A stretch of DNA of 64,000 nucleotides from Cercis canadensis (lineage: Eukaryota > Streptophyta > Magnoliopsida > Fabales > Fabaceae), in contig QAOA01006205.1 in assembly GCA_003255065.1 (NCBI GenBank), positions 1 through 64,000 on the forward strand. Reading direction: 5' to 3'. A program made the translations under genes and the position numbers. Below are positions 1 to 11,609 of the stretch, in pieces (within the stretch, counting starts at the first letter, position 1; every line of letters begins with the position of its first letter). The notes beneath the pieces were generated by a model. That model was not told the DNA's origin, made no database searches, and saw only the letters and a program-made list of their open reading frames with translations.

Positions 1-441
1 AAATCAGTCAATGCTGGGCGGAGCAGAAAATCTGGACTGCTTGCACACGAATTTCAGTTGTACAGACGCAAGAATTAGCTTCTGGGCTCTTCATATGAAA
101 TGTGTTATTTTCTGTCAGCTTTCCAACGAAACTGGAATCACATCAATCGGACATCTATAGCAAAAGATATGGTGAAAAACGTAAGCAGTGCCAGAATTTA
201 ACAGTTAAGCAATTAAAATCTACAAGAACTAACAAGTCCAAATCTCCAAAATATGTCTAAAAGCCATAAAATTCACTAGAAACACACACTAAAAGACTAA
301 GTATAAGAGAAACAAATAGTATAAAATAATGTGTTATCACCGCACAGCTTGATCAGGTTAGTGTAATGTCTCTAATTTGATTGACTCAATTTTTTTTTTA
401 GAAAAAAATGATATTAATTTTAAATTAATTGTTGCATTTAG
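1..441. other. Non-coding stretch before the mobile-domain exon
   Basis: No ORF is seen. The stretch ends in a pyrimidine-rich tract and an AG acceptor at 440-441, so its right part is probably intron. Bases of about 60-340 read like the non-coding tail of an old LTR retroelement (phrases such as tttccaacgaaactggaat and a final tgtgttatca). I cannot bound or classify that remnant. Confidence 0.3.
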
Positions 442-1224
442 GATGACATAGCTACACGACAGCAGGAGGCACCACATCATGCTCTGCGACAGCAGGATCC
501 ATCACATCATACTCCGCGACAACAGGATCCACCGCATATACCTCCACCGTATCAGCGTCCACCGCATCAGCAGGGTTCAGGGTTTCAGTCTAGCAGTGCA
601 TTCCAGGGCCCATATGCACGACGATTGTCGCCAGAGGAGTGGTCCGCTTTTCAGGCTGAGCTGCAGATTGCCATGGCACCAGTGCTTGCACGATGGGGAA
701 TTATTCCCCCTGATATTCCCGATCAGCAGAGACAGGAGGTGCCACCCTAGCGTCGTGTTAACCCTGGTAGGTCGAGATCGTCATCAGCTAGCAGTTCCTC
801 TAGTCATGGTTCAGGGTCGTCACGAAGATCGAGGAGTCGTGCTGGTCCTTCGACTTCAGCACCACATGATGCAGTCTTACAGTCGCGGTTCGGGGTGCCC
901 CAGAACACTGTAGACATAATGGGTCATGATTACATGAGGGGAGTTATGTCTCCTCCATGTAATGTATTTGGCACTACTATGGGTGTCCCACCATCTGCTG
1001 ATACTATTCAACTGGATCTGGGTCTAACAGTTGGCCCTGTCACTTCATCTGTTGCAGATTGTTACATACCTAGGCCAGCATTCGAGACTCCGTTGCCACC
1101 AGCTCATTCGTACCCGACGGAGCAGGACGGTCACCGGATTCAGTTCACTGACTACGTTGATCCGGACATGGTGGACACTACGATCCCAGATCAGCAAGAT
1201 CAGGACCGAGACTGGTTCGATTGA
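442..1224 (+). pseudogene. Plant-mobile-domain-like protein, C-terminal exon
   Basis: One frame is open from the acceptor at 440-441 to a TGA at 1222-1224, except for a single TAG at 748-750. It encodes a low-complexity tail: RQQDP/HH repeats at the start, a block LSPEEWSAFQAELQ, a Ser/Arg-rich stretch after the stop, then a conserved-looking segment with GPVTSS and a D/Q-rich end (QDQDRDWFD). Such tails occur on plant mobile domain (PMD, aminotransferase-like) proteins, often annotated as phosphatase 7 long form homologues, which MULEs and gypsy elements are known to carry. The PMD itself would lie left of the window. The gene converges on the minus-strand ORFs at 1612-2576. The single stop suggests a recent pseudogene. 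The family call rests on composition and context. Confidence 0.5.
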
Positions 1225-1611
1225 TGTATTGACTTAGCCATTTCTTATTTATATTTAGTGTTCTACTGTTCTGCATTTCTATTTAGTACCTTATCGATCA
1301 GGACTTGTTTGTATGACGTAACTTGATTGATGTAATCTATGATTGCATCACATTACTGTTGTTTGTTATCCAGTTGGCATTTGAATTTTCATCACCGGAT
1401 TCAGAGTTCCAATTGTTTTTCTTACCCTAATTGAAGTTGATTAGTGATTTTAGATATTTACAATTAATTATTTGTTGATGATGCATAATTACATTCACTT
1501 CTCTACTAGTTACAGTACGAAGATATAAAACATAAAAATCTGCTGAGTTGATATAATAAAATACATCAAACCATGACAAACATAGTTTATATTTTACAAA
1601 TATAAAATACA

Positions 1612-2013
1612 TCAATTATCATCAGTTTCGTAATCAGGACAAGTCATGACGGACTGAATTTCTAAAGGTGATAACTCACGATTCATAGTAGCAGCTTGTT
1701 CCTTAGCAAGTTTTAACAAATAGTAGCGGCATCGCCTAACCAACATGCGATTGTTCTCCTTTCTGATCTCTGGAATAGCCGCCTTATAGTCATGACGATT
1801 TATTCGAGACATTCTTAACGACCACCTATAGACAGGAGGAGCTCCAAGGGATTGTAATTGTTGTACTAAATCTTCAGCTTCATCAATTCGATATGCCCAC
1901 TCCCGACGTAAGCCAGCGTAATATTCCCTTGGATCCGAGTGTATTTCGCTTTCGTAATCATCGTTAAACCTTGGTAGCAACCAGACAGTGTTTTTATGGT
2001 GTCTTCTTGGCAT
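1612..2013 (-). CDS. Small MULE-borne protein A (133 aa), unknown function
   Basis: An intact 133-residue ORF starting MPRRHHKNTVW and ending in an acidic tail (PDYETDDN). It is Arg/Tyr-rich, predicted helical by eye, with no signal peptide or membrane segment. The segment IRKENNRM, followed by an R-rich helix, matches IREENNRI in the neighbouring ORF at 2142-2576. Both proteins end about 45 residues later in acid residues, so the two are probably diverged tandem paralogues. It lies 128 bp from ORF B on the same strand, downstream of the transposase and convergent with the mobile-domain exon. I do not recognise the family. An accessory role for the transposon is possible; a captured host gene is the alternative. 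Confidence 0.5.
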   Translation of the reverse strand: MPRRHHKNTVWLLPRFNDDYESEIHSDPREYYAGLRREWAYRIDEAEDLVQQLQSLGAPPVYRWSLRMSRINRHDYKAAIPEIRKENNRMLVRRCRYYLLKLAKEQAATMNRELSPLEIQSVMTCPDYETDDN

Positions 2014-2141
2014 AATGTTTCAACCTGTTACTTAACAGAAATAATGAACTAATAAAATGCACTGAACAAACTTCCATGAACAAGTATGACATTTTTAATT
2101 AACAATAATGTATTAAATCACTAAATTAAGGTCAAGTTCCA

Positions 2142-2576
2142 TCATTCTTCATCTGACATCTCAATATCCGATAGACATTCAGGCTCACGGCACAGGCAAG
2201 CCCACATACGAGCATGTGCCACGTCCCCCTCGGTCATTGCCTCTCTCGAACTGCGTTCACAGTCACTTCGATGTAATCTGATTCGTATACGATTGTTCTC
2301 TTCTCTTATGTGATACAAGGCAGATTGTAACTTCGAAATACTTTGTCTTGGCATATGTACAGCTAAACATCGTGGAACACGAATGTTTAGAATCGTACAC
2401 AATTCCCGCAAATTAGTACATTCACATTCTCTACATTGCCATTCAATCAACATAATACTATGTACTTGTGATGAGTCATGTAACATTGGATCCAGTGGAT
2501 ACGAGAAGTCATCATCTAACATCCACCGACGCCCACAAGCTCTAAAAATGTCTCCCGGTGTGTATTGCAACACCAT
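2142..2576 (-). CDS. Small MULE-borne protein B (144 aa), unknown function
   Basis: An intact 144-residue ORF starting MVLQYTPGDIF and ending SDIEMSDEE. It has a Cys-rich middle (WQCRECECTNL, then C's in RELCTIL and VPRCL) that could bind zinc, followed by a helical IREENNRIRIR segment shared with the ORF at 1612-2013. The transposase ends 174 bp upstream on the same strand. There is no obvious promoter or separate terminator between them, but plants seldom use polycistronic messages, so each may have its own promoter or be spliced. Being open in an element whose transposase has in-frame stops is notable. The function is unknown to me. Confidence 0.5.
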   Translation of the reverse strand: MVLQYTPGDIFRACGRRWMLDDDFSYPLDPMLHDSSQVHSIMLIEWQCRECECTNLRELCTILNIRVPRCLAVHMPRQSISKLQSALYHIREENNRIRIRLHRSDCERSSREAMTEGDVAHARMWACLCREPECLSDIEMSDEE

Positions 2577-2749
2577 TTTGATATCCTGTAAACCGTCATT
2601 ACGGAAATGATACTTAATTATGATAACAATATTGTAATTTTAACAAAACTATATTAATTATATAAGTGATACATCTGAAATTAGAGTTATACAATGAAAA
2701 TGATTCAATTTCTTCTACCAAAAACAACACACATAATGGAGGACGCAAA

Positions 2750-5519
2750 TCAAGGTTGATCTTCCCTCCTGTTTGGACATCGCCTCCTGTTATGGCCTTC
2801 CATACGACAAAGGCTACATCTACCAGCACCAGACGAAGATTCTCCCCAATCCATCTCATTCCATATTCGCCTTGAAACTGGTCGTCCTTTTTCCCTTAGC
2901 AACCCACGATTTGGAATTACCTTAATCCCCCCCCCCCCCAAAATTGGCCACTGCTCATCTCCACCAATTGGGTGAAACTCTCCACTATACGCACGGATAA
3001 GGCTTTCAGTGGAGTACACTGGACTAACATACTTCCATGCATCGATTGCAATAGAGTCACAAGCAGATATGACGTGCGTACACGGTATATGAAGGGCTTG
3101 AAACTGACCACACACACACTTAGAATCCCTAAGATTAAGAGCATATGATCGACTGCTAATCTGCCCCGTAGAATCAAACATCTCCTCAACTTCAAACGAT
3201 CCATTGTCTCTATTAAATAGTATTGGCCGGTGCGAGGATGCGTTACGGCTATTACGGGTCATTCTTTTTTGGGCATCATCAGTCCATGCTTGCCCACTGA
3301 CCAGTCTTGCTCGAGCCATTTCTCGTCTCTCCATGAAAATACGATTCATCCTGTAGTACGTGACTCTAACAAGAGCAGTAATAGGCATGTTGCGAGCACC
3401 TTTCAACGTGCCATTAACACATTCAGCCAAATTAGTTGTCATAAGGCCAAAGCGTCTACCGTTGATGTCCCCTTGTTGTGTCCATTTTGCCTTATCAATG
3501 CCATTGATATACTGCCGGGCGTCTTCTTTCTGACATTCCCCATGTATTTCTGTCATTAACTCCTCAAATTTGATTGACTCAAACTGGGCTCCTGTCAATT
3601 ACAGTTAAAAGTTAAATTGTCACTATGTACTGTGTTCCTCTAGTTATGACTGATAAAAAGTTAACATCTTACTGAAAAATATTCTTACCGACTCTGTAGA
3701 TTTTGTACTTCAAAGGGACATCCTTGAAATAAGTGTTCCAGTTGCTCACAACATGGCGCAAACAAAAGAAATTGTAAGCTAATGGTGGACGCCAGCCAAC
3801 ATCTACATCTTCGACAGATGACAATATGCTCACATGTTGATCTGAAATTAGTGTCAAATCTTGCATGTTCCCAGCCACGTGCTGTCTCAGATGTTTCAAA
3901 AACCATGACCACGCTTCTTTTGTTTCACCTTCCACGACAGCATAAGCAAGAGGCAAGGGAGATCGAGATCCGTCCTGTGTAGTGGCGATTAGCAGTGTCT
4001 GCTTGTACTTCCCATACAAGAAAGTACCATCAATTTGAATAATTGGTTTGCACCAACGGAATGCATCAATACATGGTTTAAAAGCCCAAAACACACGTCG
4101 AAATCTCCTCAATGTAGGATCATTCACAGGCCTTCCTATCCATCGATCATCCATACATCATTCCACCACGGTTCCAGGTGCATCTCTCTGCAATGCAGCC
4201 ATCCATCTTGGTAACTTGTTGTAACTCTCTTCCCAATCACCATATATACGAGCAATCGCTTTTTGCTTTGCAAGCCACGCTTTTCTATACAAGATTTGAT
4301 AGGAGAATTGACTTCTAATGCGTTCTTGTATCAGCTTAATTGGCACATCTGCCTTCTCCTCAATCATGCTAAATATCAAGGTCGTAACCACCTTAACATC
4401 TAGTTGTTTGTGGTATTGAGTTAAGATGGCGTTTGTGCAACTGTGTGGTCCATTGTACTTTCTGATTTCCCACATATTGCTTTTACTTCTTAAGCAGGCT
4501 CTAAGTCTCCAATTGCATCCAGAACCATAATTATTACATTCCAAAATTAGCTTATGAGGTTTAGATTCTTTTACCTTAAAATTATGATGCGTATAAACGG
4601 CATATTGCTTTACAGTTGACTAAAGATCTTCCTTGCTAGTGAACTGTTGACCAATTTGCAGTTCATCACCTCTTTGCCACCTATTCACTCCGGAACCTTC
4701 TTCAAGAACATCACTCTGTTGCAATGCCTCAAAGTACACATGTGAATAGTATGGAGGAAGGACCGACTGAATTGGTGTCACGTGTTTGACTTCTTCCTCA
4801 AGCGGTGGGACGTTCAAATCTAACACTTCCTCGTCTCCACCTAATTCTTCCCCATCTGGCACGTACTCTGCTTCCTCATCATCACTTGTGTCAACTAGAG
4901 GATCAATAGGAAAGTTACCCCTATTGATATTCGTCTGCTCAATAATACGTCCACTGCCTCCAACTTCATTCACACGGCCGCTTTCAGGGATACGAGCTTG
5001 GCTAGAACTAGCCAAACCATGTTCAAATGCATATGAACCAAGTTCCGGTTCATAACAAGGTTCCGCTTCTATCCCTTCTTGGCTATATGGAGGATAAGAA
5101 GTAGGGATTGAACAAACACCGCTTGCATCAATACATTGTTCATCATCATCTTGTTGATCACCATCTTGTTCATTATCACCACTACTAACTTCATTTTCAA
5201 CAATTTTCACCTCAACATATATTTCAATGGCACCAAGAGATTTAAGTTTAATATGATTCTCAAACATAGATTCTACATCCTCATCAGAGCTCAACTCAAT
5301 AATATTATAAAATAATAGATTAACAGATATAGGAACTCTATAAATAATCTTGTTAACAATTGCATTCTCTGTCAAACCCAATTTTCGATGAATATAAAAT
5401 TGTAAACGTTCTAGTCCACATCTGTTCTTCAAATTCAAACCAACAGGTCTAGGACCATTATACATGACACCTTGAGAACCATCATATATCTGACCATTGT
5501 AATAAACTAATAGAAGCAT
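2750..5519 (-). pseudogene. MULE transposase (mudrA-like), family A
   Basis: Cut-and-paste transposase of the Mutator type. In order on the minus strand: an N-terminal PB1-like region from MLLLVYYNGQIYDG (5519); an acidic linker; the block WQRGDELQIGQQF (about 4640-4680); a MuDR DNA-binding domain with CNNYGSGCNWRLRA (4544-4480); the DDE-type catalytic core with IIQIDGTF (first Asp), LISDQH (second Asp) and CLRH (4154-3690); a SWIM zinc finger CVCGQFQALHIPCTH (about 3110-3070); and a C-terminal CCHC knuckle CSLCRMEGHNRRRC. A canonical 97-bp intron (3592-3688, gtaag...cag) joins YRVG to AQFES. Two in-frame stops break it: TAG after KEDL at the 4620 end of the first block, where homologues have Gln, and TGA after GTVVE at 4158-4160. 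A poly-C run at 2927-2939 falls in the coding region. It resembles 58948-59961 along the N-terminal part. Confidence 0.88.
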
Positions 5520-5814
5520 CTTCCTCCTAAATTATCAATAATACATAATATTAAAATCATCACAATATCTTAAATCTTAAATACTAATAATTATTTAACA
5601 TCATAATTTAAACAACATTCTAATAAAAATTATAATAAATAAACATATTAAATAAAAAAAATTAAACATACCTTAACTACTTACACACTTTCTGCACTTC
5701 AATAAATTTTTCTTCACAACAATTTTACACAAACTTTCTTACACATCTCACAATCCACTCAACACTTCGTAATGAACAAATGAAATCGAATGCCTATTTA
5801 TAGAAGAGATCTTC

Positions 5815-6232
5815 TATAGAAAACGCTGATTTGAGGGTCAATACAGTGTCCGCGTTTTACAGTAACAAAATGGCGTTTTACAGGCGAAAACCAACGTCTT
5901 ATAATCTCCACATTCAAGTCAGCATGTTCTTAAAGAAAACGTGGATCTAAATCCGCATTTTCCATTATAACAGTGCTCTCAGTGTACGGCGCTTTGGCGA
6001 CTGTGTTTTCATTTCAGCGTTTTCTACCTATACGTTTCAGCGTTTATTGAATAAAACACAATTTTAACTTCGCGTTTCCTATTAAAAACGCTGTTTTATA
6101 TCAGCGTTTTATGATAAAAACGCGTACGCGTTTGTTAGCCAAAATAAACAGACCCCTTTTGGTAAATACTTTAAAAATTAACCTATTTTCATATTTAGTT
6201 TATAAAAAGGTATTATTTTAGTAAAATAGCCT
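5815..6232. repeat. Subterminal region of MULE-1 with GCGTTTTC motif cluster
   Basis: Between the transposase start and the right terminus lie at least six copies, on both strands, of a motif like TTTCAGCGTTTTCTA or its complement (for example near 5818, 5860, 6015, 6040, 6080, 6100), plus cgcgtacgcg near 6120. The same motif fills the MITE at 45800-46506. The last ~90 bases resemble that MITE's inverted repeat. Known MULE transposases bind subterminal motifs, so this could be a binding array; that is inference. Confidence 0.5.
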
Positions 6233-8045
6233 ATCTTAAACTCAAATTTGTAGTAAGACTAATCATAGGCATTATTTAGTATGTGCTGATTTTTTTATAG
6301 GACCTTCACCCAAATCCTTATCCACTCCAATCATCATGGCAAGGCTCATATGGCTAAAAATAAGTTAATACCGGGTCAGTATTTGTGTTATCCAAACTAA
6401 AACGTTACCTAAAAAAATAGATCATACAATTATGGCTTATCATGCATTCAAATTCAAATAGTTAGATTATTGATATTGATTTGCTTCAAAAATTGACCAT
6501 GTACAAGGCATTTAATGTAAAAATTGACTTCCAGAACAATGGGATTATGAGCAAGCCTATGTGGCATTCTAGGACTAAATGAGACAACATAAAAAATTGA
6601 AGAAAGAAACTTTAGCAATTAATATATTTCTTCACTTATAATTCCTTCTCCAGCTAGTTGTGCAGCTTGTGCTTCGAATTTTCTTTGCTGGCTAACTTGG
6701 TTCTTGGTTGCAACCAATTGTCCTTAGCTTGTCCCGTGTGCATTGAACTCTTTTTATGAAACATGAATTGAACTGTCGATTCTAGTTATCGAACCTTGCT
6801 CATTTGCATCTTATCTATTAGCGGAAGGTAATCATCATTAGAAGTCTAGAAGATAGAATCCAACAGCAGTTCTGTCCCATATATATCTTGAGGACGATTA
6901 AGCAATGAAGAATAAAACACTTGCCTTAGTAAGTCTTGAATTCAGTTTGTGGGATTATATATCAGGCTTGTATCAAAGTAATAAATATGAACTACAAACA
7001 GGAGTCAATCATGTACCACAAAATACAAAGAATGCAAGAACGAAATAGGAAAACGCTATAGAAAGAATAATATATAAACACCTTGACATGCTGAAATTTA
7101 AATCAGCAACAGATTGATAATAGGATAAAAAAAAAAATTAACGTGGGGGGCCACTGGCCCCCTTCAATCCGTCACTGTCTGCCTCGACGGGTCTCTCTCA
7201 AATTCTCCCTCTAATTCTCAAACTTTCCCTCACTCTAAATTTTCTTCTTCTTTCTTCTCCGTTCTCTCGCTCTATTTTTTTTTTCTTCGTTGCTCCCTTC
7301 TATTTCTCTCATGTTCCTCCTCTTCCCTTTTGACCGTAGATTTGTTTTCTCTTTCTTTCCCTCTCTTTTTTTGGTTTCCCATCTTGCTCCCATTTCTCAA
7401 CCACTCATCTATTTTCATTTGTCATTTTTTTTAATCTCCCTTTTCTTCCTTTTTGTTTTATTACTCACTTTAAAAAGTAAGAGCCAATCAAAATGATACG
7501 TTGTACTAAAACCCCATTTCTATTGGTTCTGATGCCCTCACGATGTAAAAATACAATTTTATCATTTTCATTATTTTCTGTTTTTTTTTTTTGTTAATTT
7601 TGTCTTTTTAAAAAAAAGAATTAAATAAAATAAGAAAACAAAAAGAAACAATGAAGATGGCAAGAGCACTAATGCCTCTTTCCTATTGGCTCTAGTGTTT
7701 CTCAATGATGTAAAAACAAATTTATATATACTTTTTCACAATTTCTTTTCATAAAAATAGAATTAAAATTAAAGAACACTAAAAGAAAAAGATAGAATTT
7801 AGGGCATGCTCAAACCTAAATTATGAAGAAGTGGGCTAAGTTATGTGCTAAAATAGGCTAAACATGCTTCTCATTTTATTCAAACTTAAGGCCCAAGAAC
7901 AAAAAATAAGAAATAAAATGATTTATTGAAGTGATCTTAACTAAACAAAATTATTTTTGCAATTTATGAATTTTGGCAAATGTAAAAGAGCAAGATATAG
8001 AAAAATGCATTTTTATGATTTTCTTGGAAAGTAAAAAAATAAGCT
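6233..8045. other. AT-rich intergenic DNA, no gene seen
   Basis: No supported coding sequence. It has a pyrimidine-rich stretch at about 7190-7480 and a pair of loosely similar segments around 7478-7560 and 7665-7745 containing agagccaat / attggctct, possibly the arms of a decayed fold-back element. Nothing firmer can be said. Confidence 0.4.
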
Positions 8046-8205
8046 TAGACAAAATACGGTATATGCATGCACAACAGCTTGATAACTATGAACGAAACTT
8101 GGTTCTCCAACAAAAATAGATCCTGAAGCATAAGCGTCAGCTGGGGCATCGTGATCTTCAATGCTCCTGGATTCACAGAGCCAGCTTTATCCAGGAATTC
8201 AATTA

Positions 8206-9453
8206 GGGTGTGTTTGAATGAGGTATTTATAGAGTGTAATGTATTTGTAGAGTGTATTTAAAATATAAATTTTGAATTACACTGTTTGTATAATTTTTTA
8301 AAGTATTTCTAAAATTCTAGGGAATTTTTATAGTGTATTTCAAAATTTTAATATGATGTATTTCAAATTCACTTAAAATGGTGTGTATTTGAAATTCCTT
8401 TTCTTTTTCTACTGAGCCCCCGATACCCCTACCCCTCCCCCTCCCTTGACCCACCAAAACTCCTTGCTCACGGCACCGTGTGCAGCCATTAGCTAGCATC
8501 ACCGCCACCACTTGCCAGCACTGCCACCACCAACACCTCCCTTGAGCCTTCTCTTTTGCGCTAAAACCCTTCGACTTCACATTCACCTCTGCTAAAACCC
8601 CAAAAACAGGGCACCCAGTTTCTTTAACCGCGAAAGCCATTGAAGTTCAACCATGAGTGAGCTTGAAGTTTCTCACTCAGAGAAGAAAAAGAAGAAGCAC
8701 AGCAACAAAGACGATGCACTGGACACACCCAAAGCTCTTGACAATGGCGATTCCGAACCGAACCAGAAAGGTACCGATTTCATGATCAAGCCACAGAACA
8801 GAACATCACTTCAAACCAGATAAAATGATTACTGGCATTACTGCTGCACTTGAGCCAGATGTAGTGAAGAAGGAGACTGTTGTAGAATAGAAGGAAAAGA
8901 CTAGGAATGAGGAAGATGGGGAGGAGTGTAAAAGAAAAAATGCTGAAAGGGAAGAAAAGGTTAAAGCTAAGAAGGTAAAGATGCGGAGGAAGAATAGAAA
9001 TGAGAGTAGAGTATTACTGGTTTTTTTTTTTCGATTCTTTTATAGTTTCCATCTGTAGTGAGTATGTTATTTTTTTCTGCTACATTTTAATGTTTTCTCT
9101 AATTTTTTTTCCTTTTCTTTTTTCCAATTTTACTTCCACAGTCCATGGTATGGTTAATTTGTACCTCAAGTTGTCTATTGTTTACAACTTTGGAAATTTA
9201 AATGAGAATTCATAAACTGTGGTTATACTGGTTGATGAATATCTGTAGCATTGTTGAGTTGAGAAAGCTCTAAACTGCTTCATTGATGTGCTTCGGGTGG
9301 GTCTTTATGGTTGCCTACATAAATCCTTTTGGCATCAATAGAGTGTATCCAAACAAGGTATTTTATAAATACATGTATTTGAAATGCTGCATTTCAATTA
9401 CATGTATTTGAAATACACAATAATTTATCAAATACCTCATCCAAATACAACTT
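8206..9453. mobile_element. Harbinger-type non-autonomous element carrying a gene fragment
   Basis: A 1248-bp element with imperfect terminal inverted repeats: left GGGTGTGTTTGAATGAGG, right (complement) AAGTTGTATTTGGATGAGG. It is flanked by TTA at 8203-8205 and 9454-9456, the 3-bp TWA target duplication typical of PIF/Harbinger. Insertion into the DUF247 gene confirms both borders, since the reading frame resumes on either side. Internal ends repeat phrases such as gtgtatttgaaat. The middle (about 8550-9010) is unrelated GC-richer sequence resembling a CBF5/dyskerin transcript, so it is a transduplicating element. Confidence 0.7.
8653..8823 (+). pseudogene. CBF5/dyskerin N-terminal fragment captured in a transposon
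   Basis: An ORF of 56 residues starting MSELEVSHSEKKKKKHSNKDD and containing DFMIKPQ before a stop at 8821-8823. Plant CBF5 (NAP57, the pseudouridine synthase of H/ACA snoRNPs) begins with SHS-KKKK and has MIKPQ just before its dyskerin-like domain, so this looks like its extreme N-terminus. The domain itself is missing. Immediately after, 8824-9010 reads as a Lys/Glu-rich frame (EEKVKAKKVKMRRK) like the C-terminal tail of the same kind of nucleolar protein, with one stop at about 8889. The middle was therefore probably lost during or after capture. The upstream leader (about 8550-8650) resembles a 5' UTR. Not expected to be functional. Other nucleolar KKE-tailed proteins are possible donors. 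Confidence 0.5.
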
Positions 9454-9849
9454 TTACAGATCGCACCTATCCACAAACAACATCCAGGTCAGAGCCTCAT
9501 AATCATTTTCCTTGTACTCTTCAATGCACTCGTCATTGTAATTCTTCATCATTTCTTGAATCTTGCGAAGAATTCCTAAATATAGATCTGAAGCATTATA
9601 TCAAGCTCGTGAAAGCTACATTGCCGTCCACATGAGCTTCTATTGCTCACCTAGCTTCAGATAGTGATGGATAGGTCCGATTGATAACATCTTGGTGAAT
9701 TCTGGGCGTTCTCTCAGGTAAGCTGGAACCTTTTGAATCTTGGGCCATAAAGTTTGATGATAAACTTCCTCAATGTTCTGTCTTGCCTCTTCTAGTTTGG
9801 CCAATCCCTCATCCAAGTCGAATTTTGCTGTTTCAGAACTTTGTGACAT

Positions 9850-11609
9850 TGTTCAATAGGTAGGGGTTGGTGGGTTTCTTTTTTTTTTTTTTTTTTTTNT
9901 TTTTTTTTTTTTTTTTTTTTTTCTGAGCTTGGACTCTCAGGATATAGTTGGGCAAGACAGTTCTGATATTAGAATTGGGCATATAGGTGTATTTAATTAG
10001 GAATATAGGACAATTTACCTTTATTAATATTGCAAGTTTGGAACCAAGCACACTTACTTTCGTTATATTCAAATGTGGAATAACTTTTATGACCTTTCTC
10101 AAAATTCAAGTTTGGTATTAAATTAAAGAGCTGATTACAAGGATCAGATCACATGCATGAGGAATATTAAGCAAGTAGGGCTCTTCAAAATTCAAACCAA
10201 CCCAATCAAACCGAGTAACTCAAACCAAATTGATGGGTTGATTTGGTTTTAATTATTATATGTGTTGGATTGGGTTAAAAAAAATTAATACATCTTAGGT
10301 TGAGTTGGGTTCAAGTTAGCAAAAATAAGACCCATGCATTTTGCGCTTGAGGATGTTACACGTCATGAGGGCATATAGTACCCCTTTTGTGAGGGGGTAC
10401 CCTAAAGGCACCGATAATTAATGAAATGAGTTTAGTGAATGTAGATGTATCATTATCTGCACCATAGAAGAGTGTTGAATATAAGGCTATGATTTTCTGT
10501 AAATAACATGATTGCATTGTCATGTTTCCCTAAAAGAGAGAATCCTAATCCCTCTAAATCTACCTTAATTTTTGCCCAAGAAATTTAGTCACTTGGCCTT
10601 GTACCTAAGAAGCATGGACACAAGACATGGGATACATAAAGGCCATGAACACCCCGTTATATTAATCAAACAACACAAATAGAATTCTAACATTTTATTC
10701 ATCATCAACTCATATTCTAAATTGTTAGTGAATCTATTCACTTCTATGATATTCCCTCACTGAAAAAGGGACATGAACACCCCGCCCCGCCCCCCCACAA
10801 AAACTATGAAATATTAATATCTCCTCCAATACAAACTACAAGGGATATTATCAAATCATTCTAATTTATTCCTTTACAACAACAAAAAGTCAAGAAATAT
10901 CACTTATTCATTTTAATATATCCTTTACCAATATATTTACTGCATACAAAAAAACACACACACGTTTTTCTAAGGAAAAAAAAAAAGCAAAAACAATGTC
11001 AAAAGTGAGCCAATTGGGTCCGAGCCATGTTAACCACATATTCAAGCTGAAAATTTTGTTCTTATTCAGACACATGCCACACAAGTGTCAAAAGTATATC
11101 CGTATCCGTTTTGTATGGAACGAACCGGGAGACACGGCAATAAAATGTCATGTCCTTGCTTTCTTTCTAGTATATGCATATTACATACTTACAGTCGCTA
11201 ATCTCGTTTTGGGTCCGCGCTTCTGTCACGTTCTGTGAAATTTGTTTTTGTAAAAGAAAAATTTGCTTTCTAGTTTTTTCGAATTCTTTTTTCTTGTATT
11301 TTTATTTTTCTTTTTTGCTAAGGATCGTTTTTGAACTCCTTAGACTTCCAAGTTCGAACCTTGTCCTTTTGATCGGGCTATAATAGATGAGGGATCCATT
11401 TCGAATTTCACATGGATTTGTTTAGCAATGGGCTAGCCAGAATCCAAATGGGCCCGCCAAAATAGCTTAATGGACCATTCTTTGAGGAAAAAAGGCCTTA
11501 GCCCATTGAATGGTAAACCCGGAAACTATTTTGCTTAGGAATCTTGGTAATTTAGCCATTGGAAAGCTCAAAGCATGGCAGTGGCCTAAACATTCCTCTT
11601 GGCCCAAAA
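9850..11609. other. Intergenic DNA, repeat remnants
   Basis: No gene seen. It includes a T-tract with an embedded N (about 9880-9922), a stretch rich in ggttgggtt/aaccaaat phrases at 10190-10320 that looks like a decayed transposon end, and short C-runs near 10780. The ORFs here have no recognisable content. Confidence 0.4.

Larger units (their letters stand above)
1..6232 (-). mobile_element. MULE-1, family A Mutator-like element (right part)
   Basis: A Mutator-like DNA transposon whose left end lies outside the window. The right terminus is placed near 6232 because the reverse complement there (GGCTATTTTACTAAAATAAT) resembles the termini of the MITE at 45800-46506 and of the second family A element at 58503. 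The next nine bases, atcttaaac, would be one target-site copy; its partner is not visible. Contents in order: a plus-strand plant-mobile-domain-like exon (442-1224), two small minus-strand ORFs (1612-2013, 2142-2576), the minus-strand transposase (2750-5519) and a subterminal region rich in GCGTTTTC motifs. The right boundary is by eye. Assigning the plus-strand exon to this element is inference from position and from the known presence of such genes in MULEs. Confidence 0.7.
8046..9849 (-). pseudogene. DUF247 (UPF0481) protein, split pseudogene
   Basis: Minus-strand remnant of a plant DUF247 gene. The 5' part (9849-9457) starts MSQSSETAKFDLDEG and shows the family signature as LWPKIQKVPAYLRE, then MLSIGPIHHY, then LGILRKIQEMMKNYNDE and WMLFVD. 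The 3' part (8205-8046) reads IEFLDKAGSVNPGAL, then MLQDLFLLENQVSF, matching the family's DLLLLENQLPF motif. Between them sits the element at 8206-9453, with a 3-bp TTA target copy on each side. In-frame stops follow LKLGEQ near 9640, with others up to 9470. The second part ends at a stop after IPYFV, far short of the usual 400 to 550 residues. DUF247 proteins are plant-specific and mostly uncharacterised; some lie at grass self-incompatibility loci. The gene looks dead. Confidence 0.75.

Noticed and set aside
3230-3559. Plus-strand ORFs across 2383-3982
   Set aside because: They are antisense shadows of the MULE transposase and small ORFs, with no recognisable product.
7476-7745. Fold-back MITE with gagccaat/attggctc arms
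   Set aside because: Arms are too short and poor to define borders; only noted in the intergenic entry.
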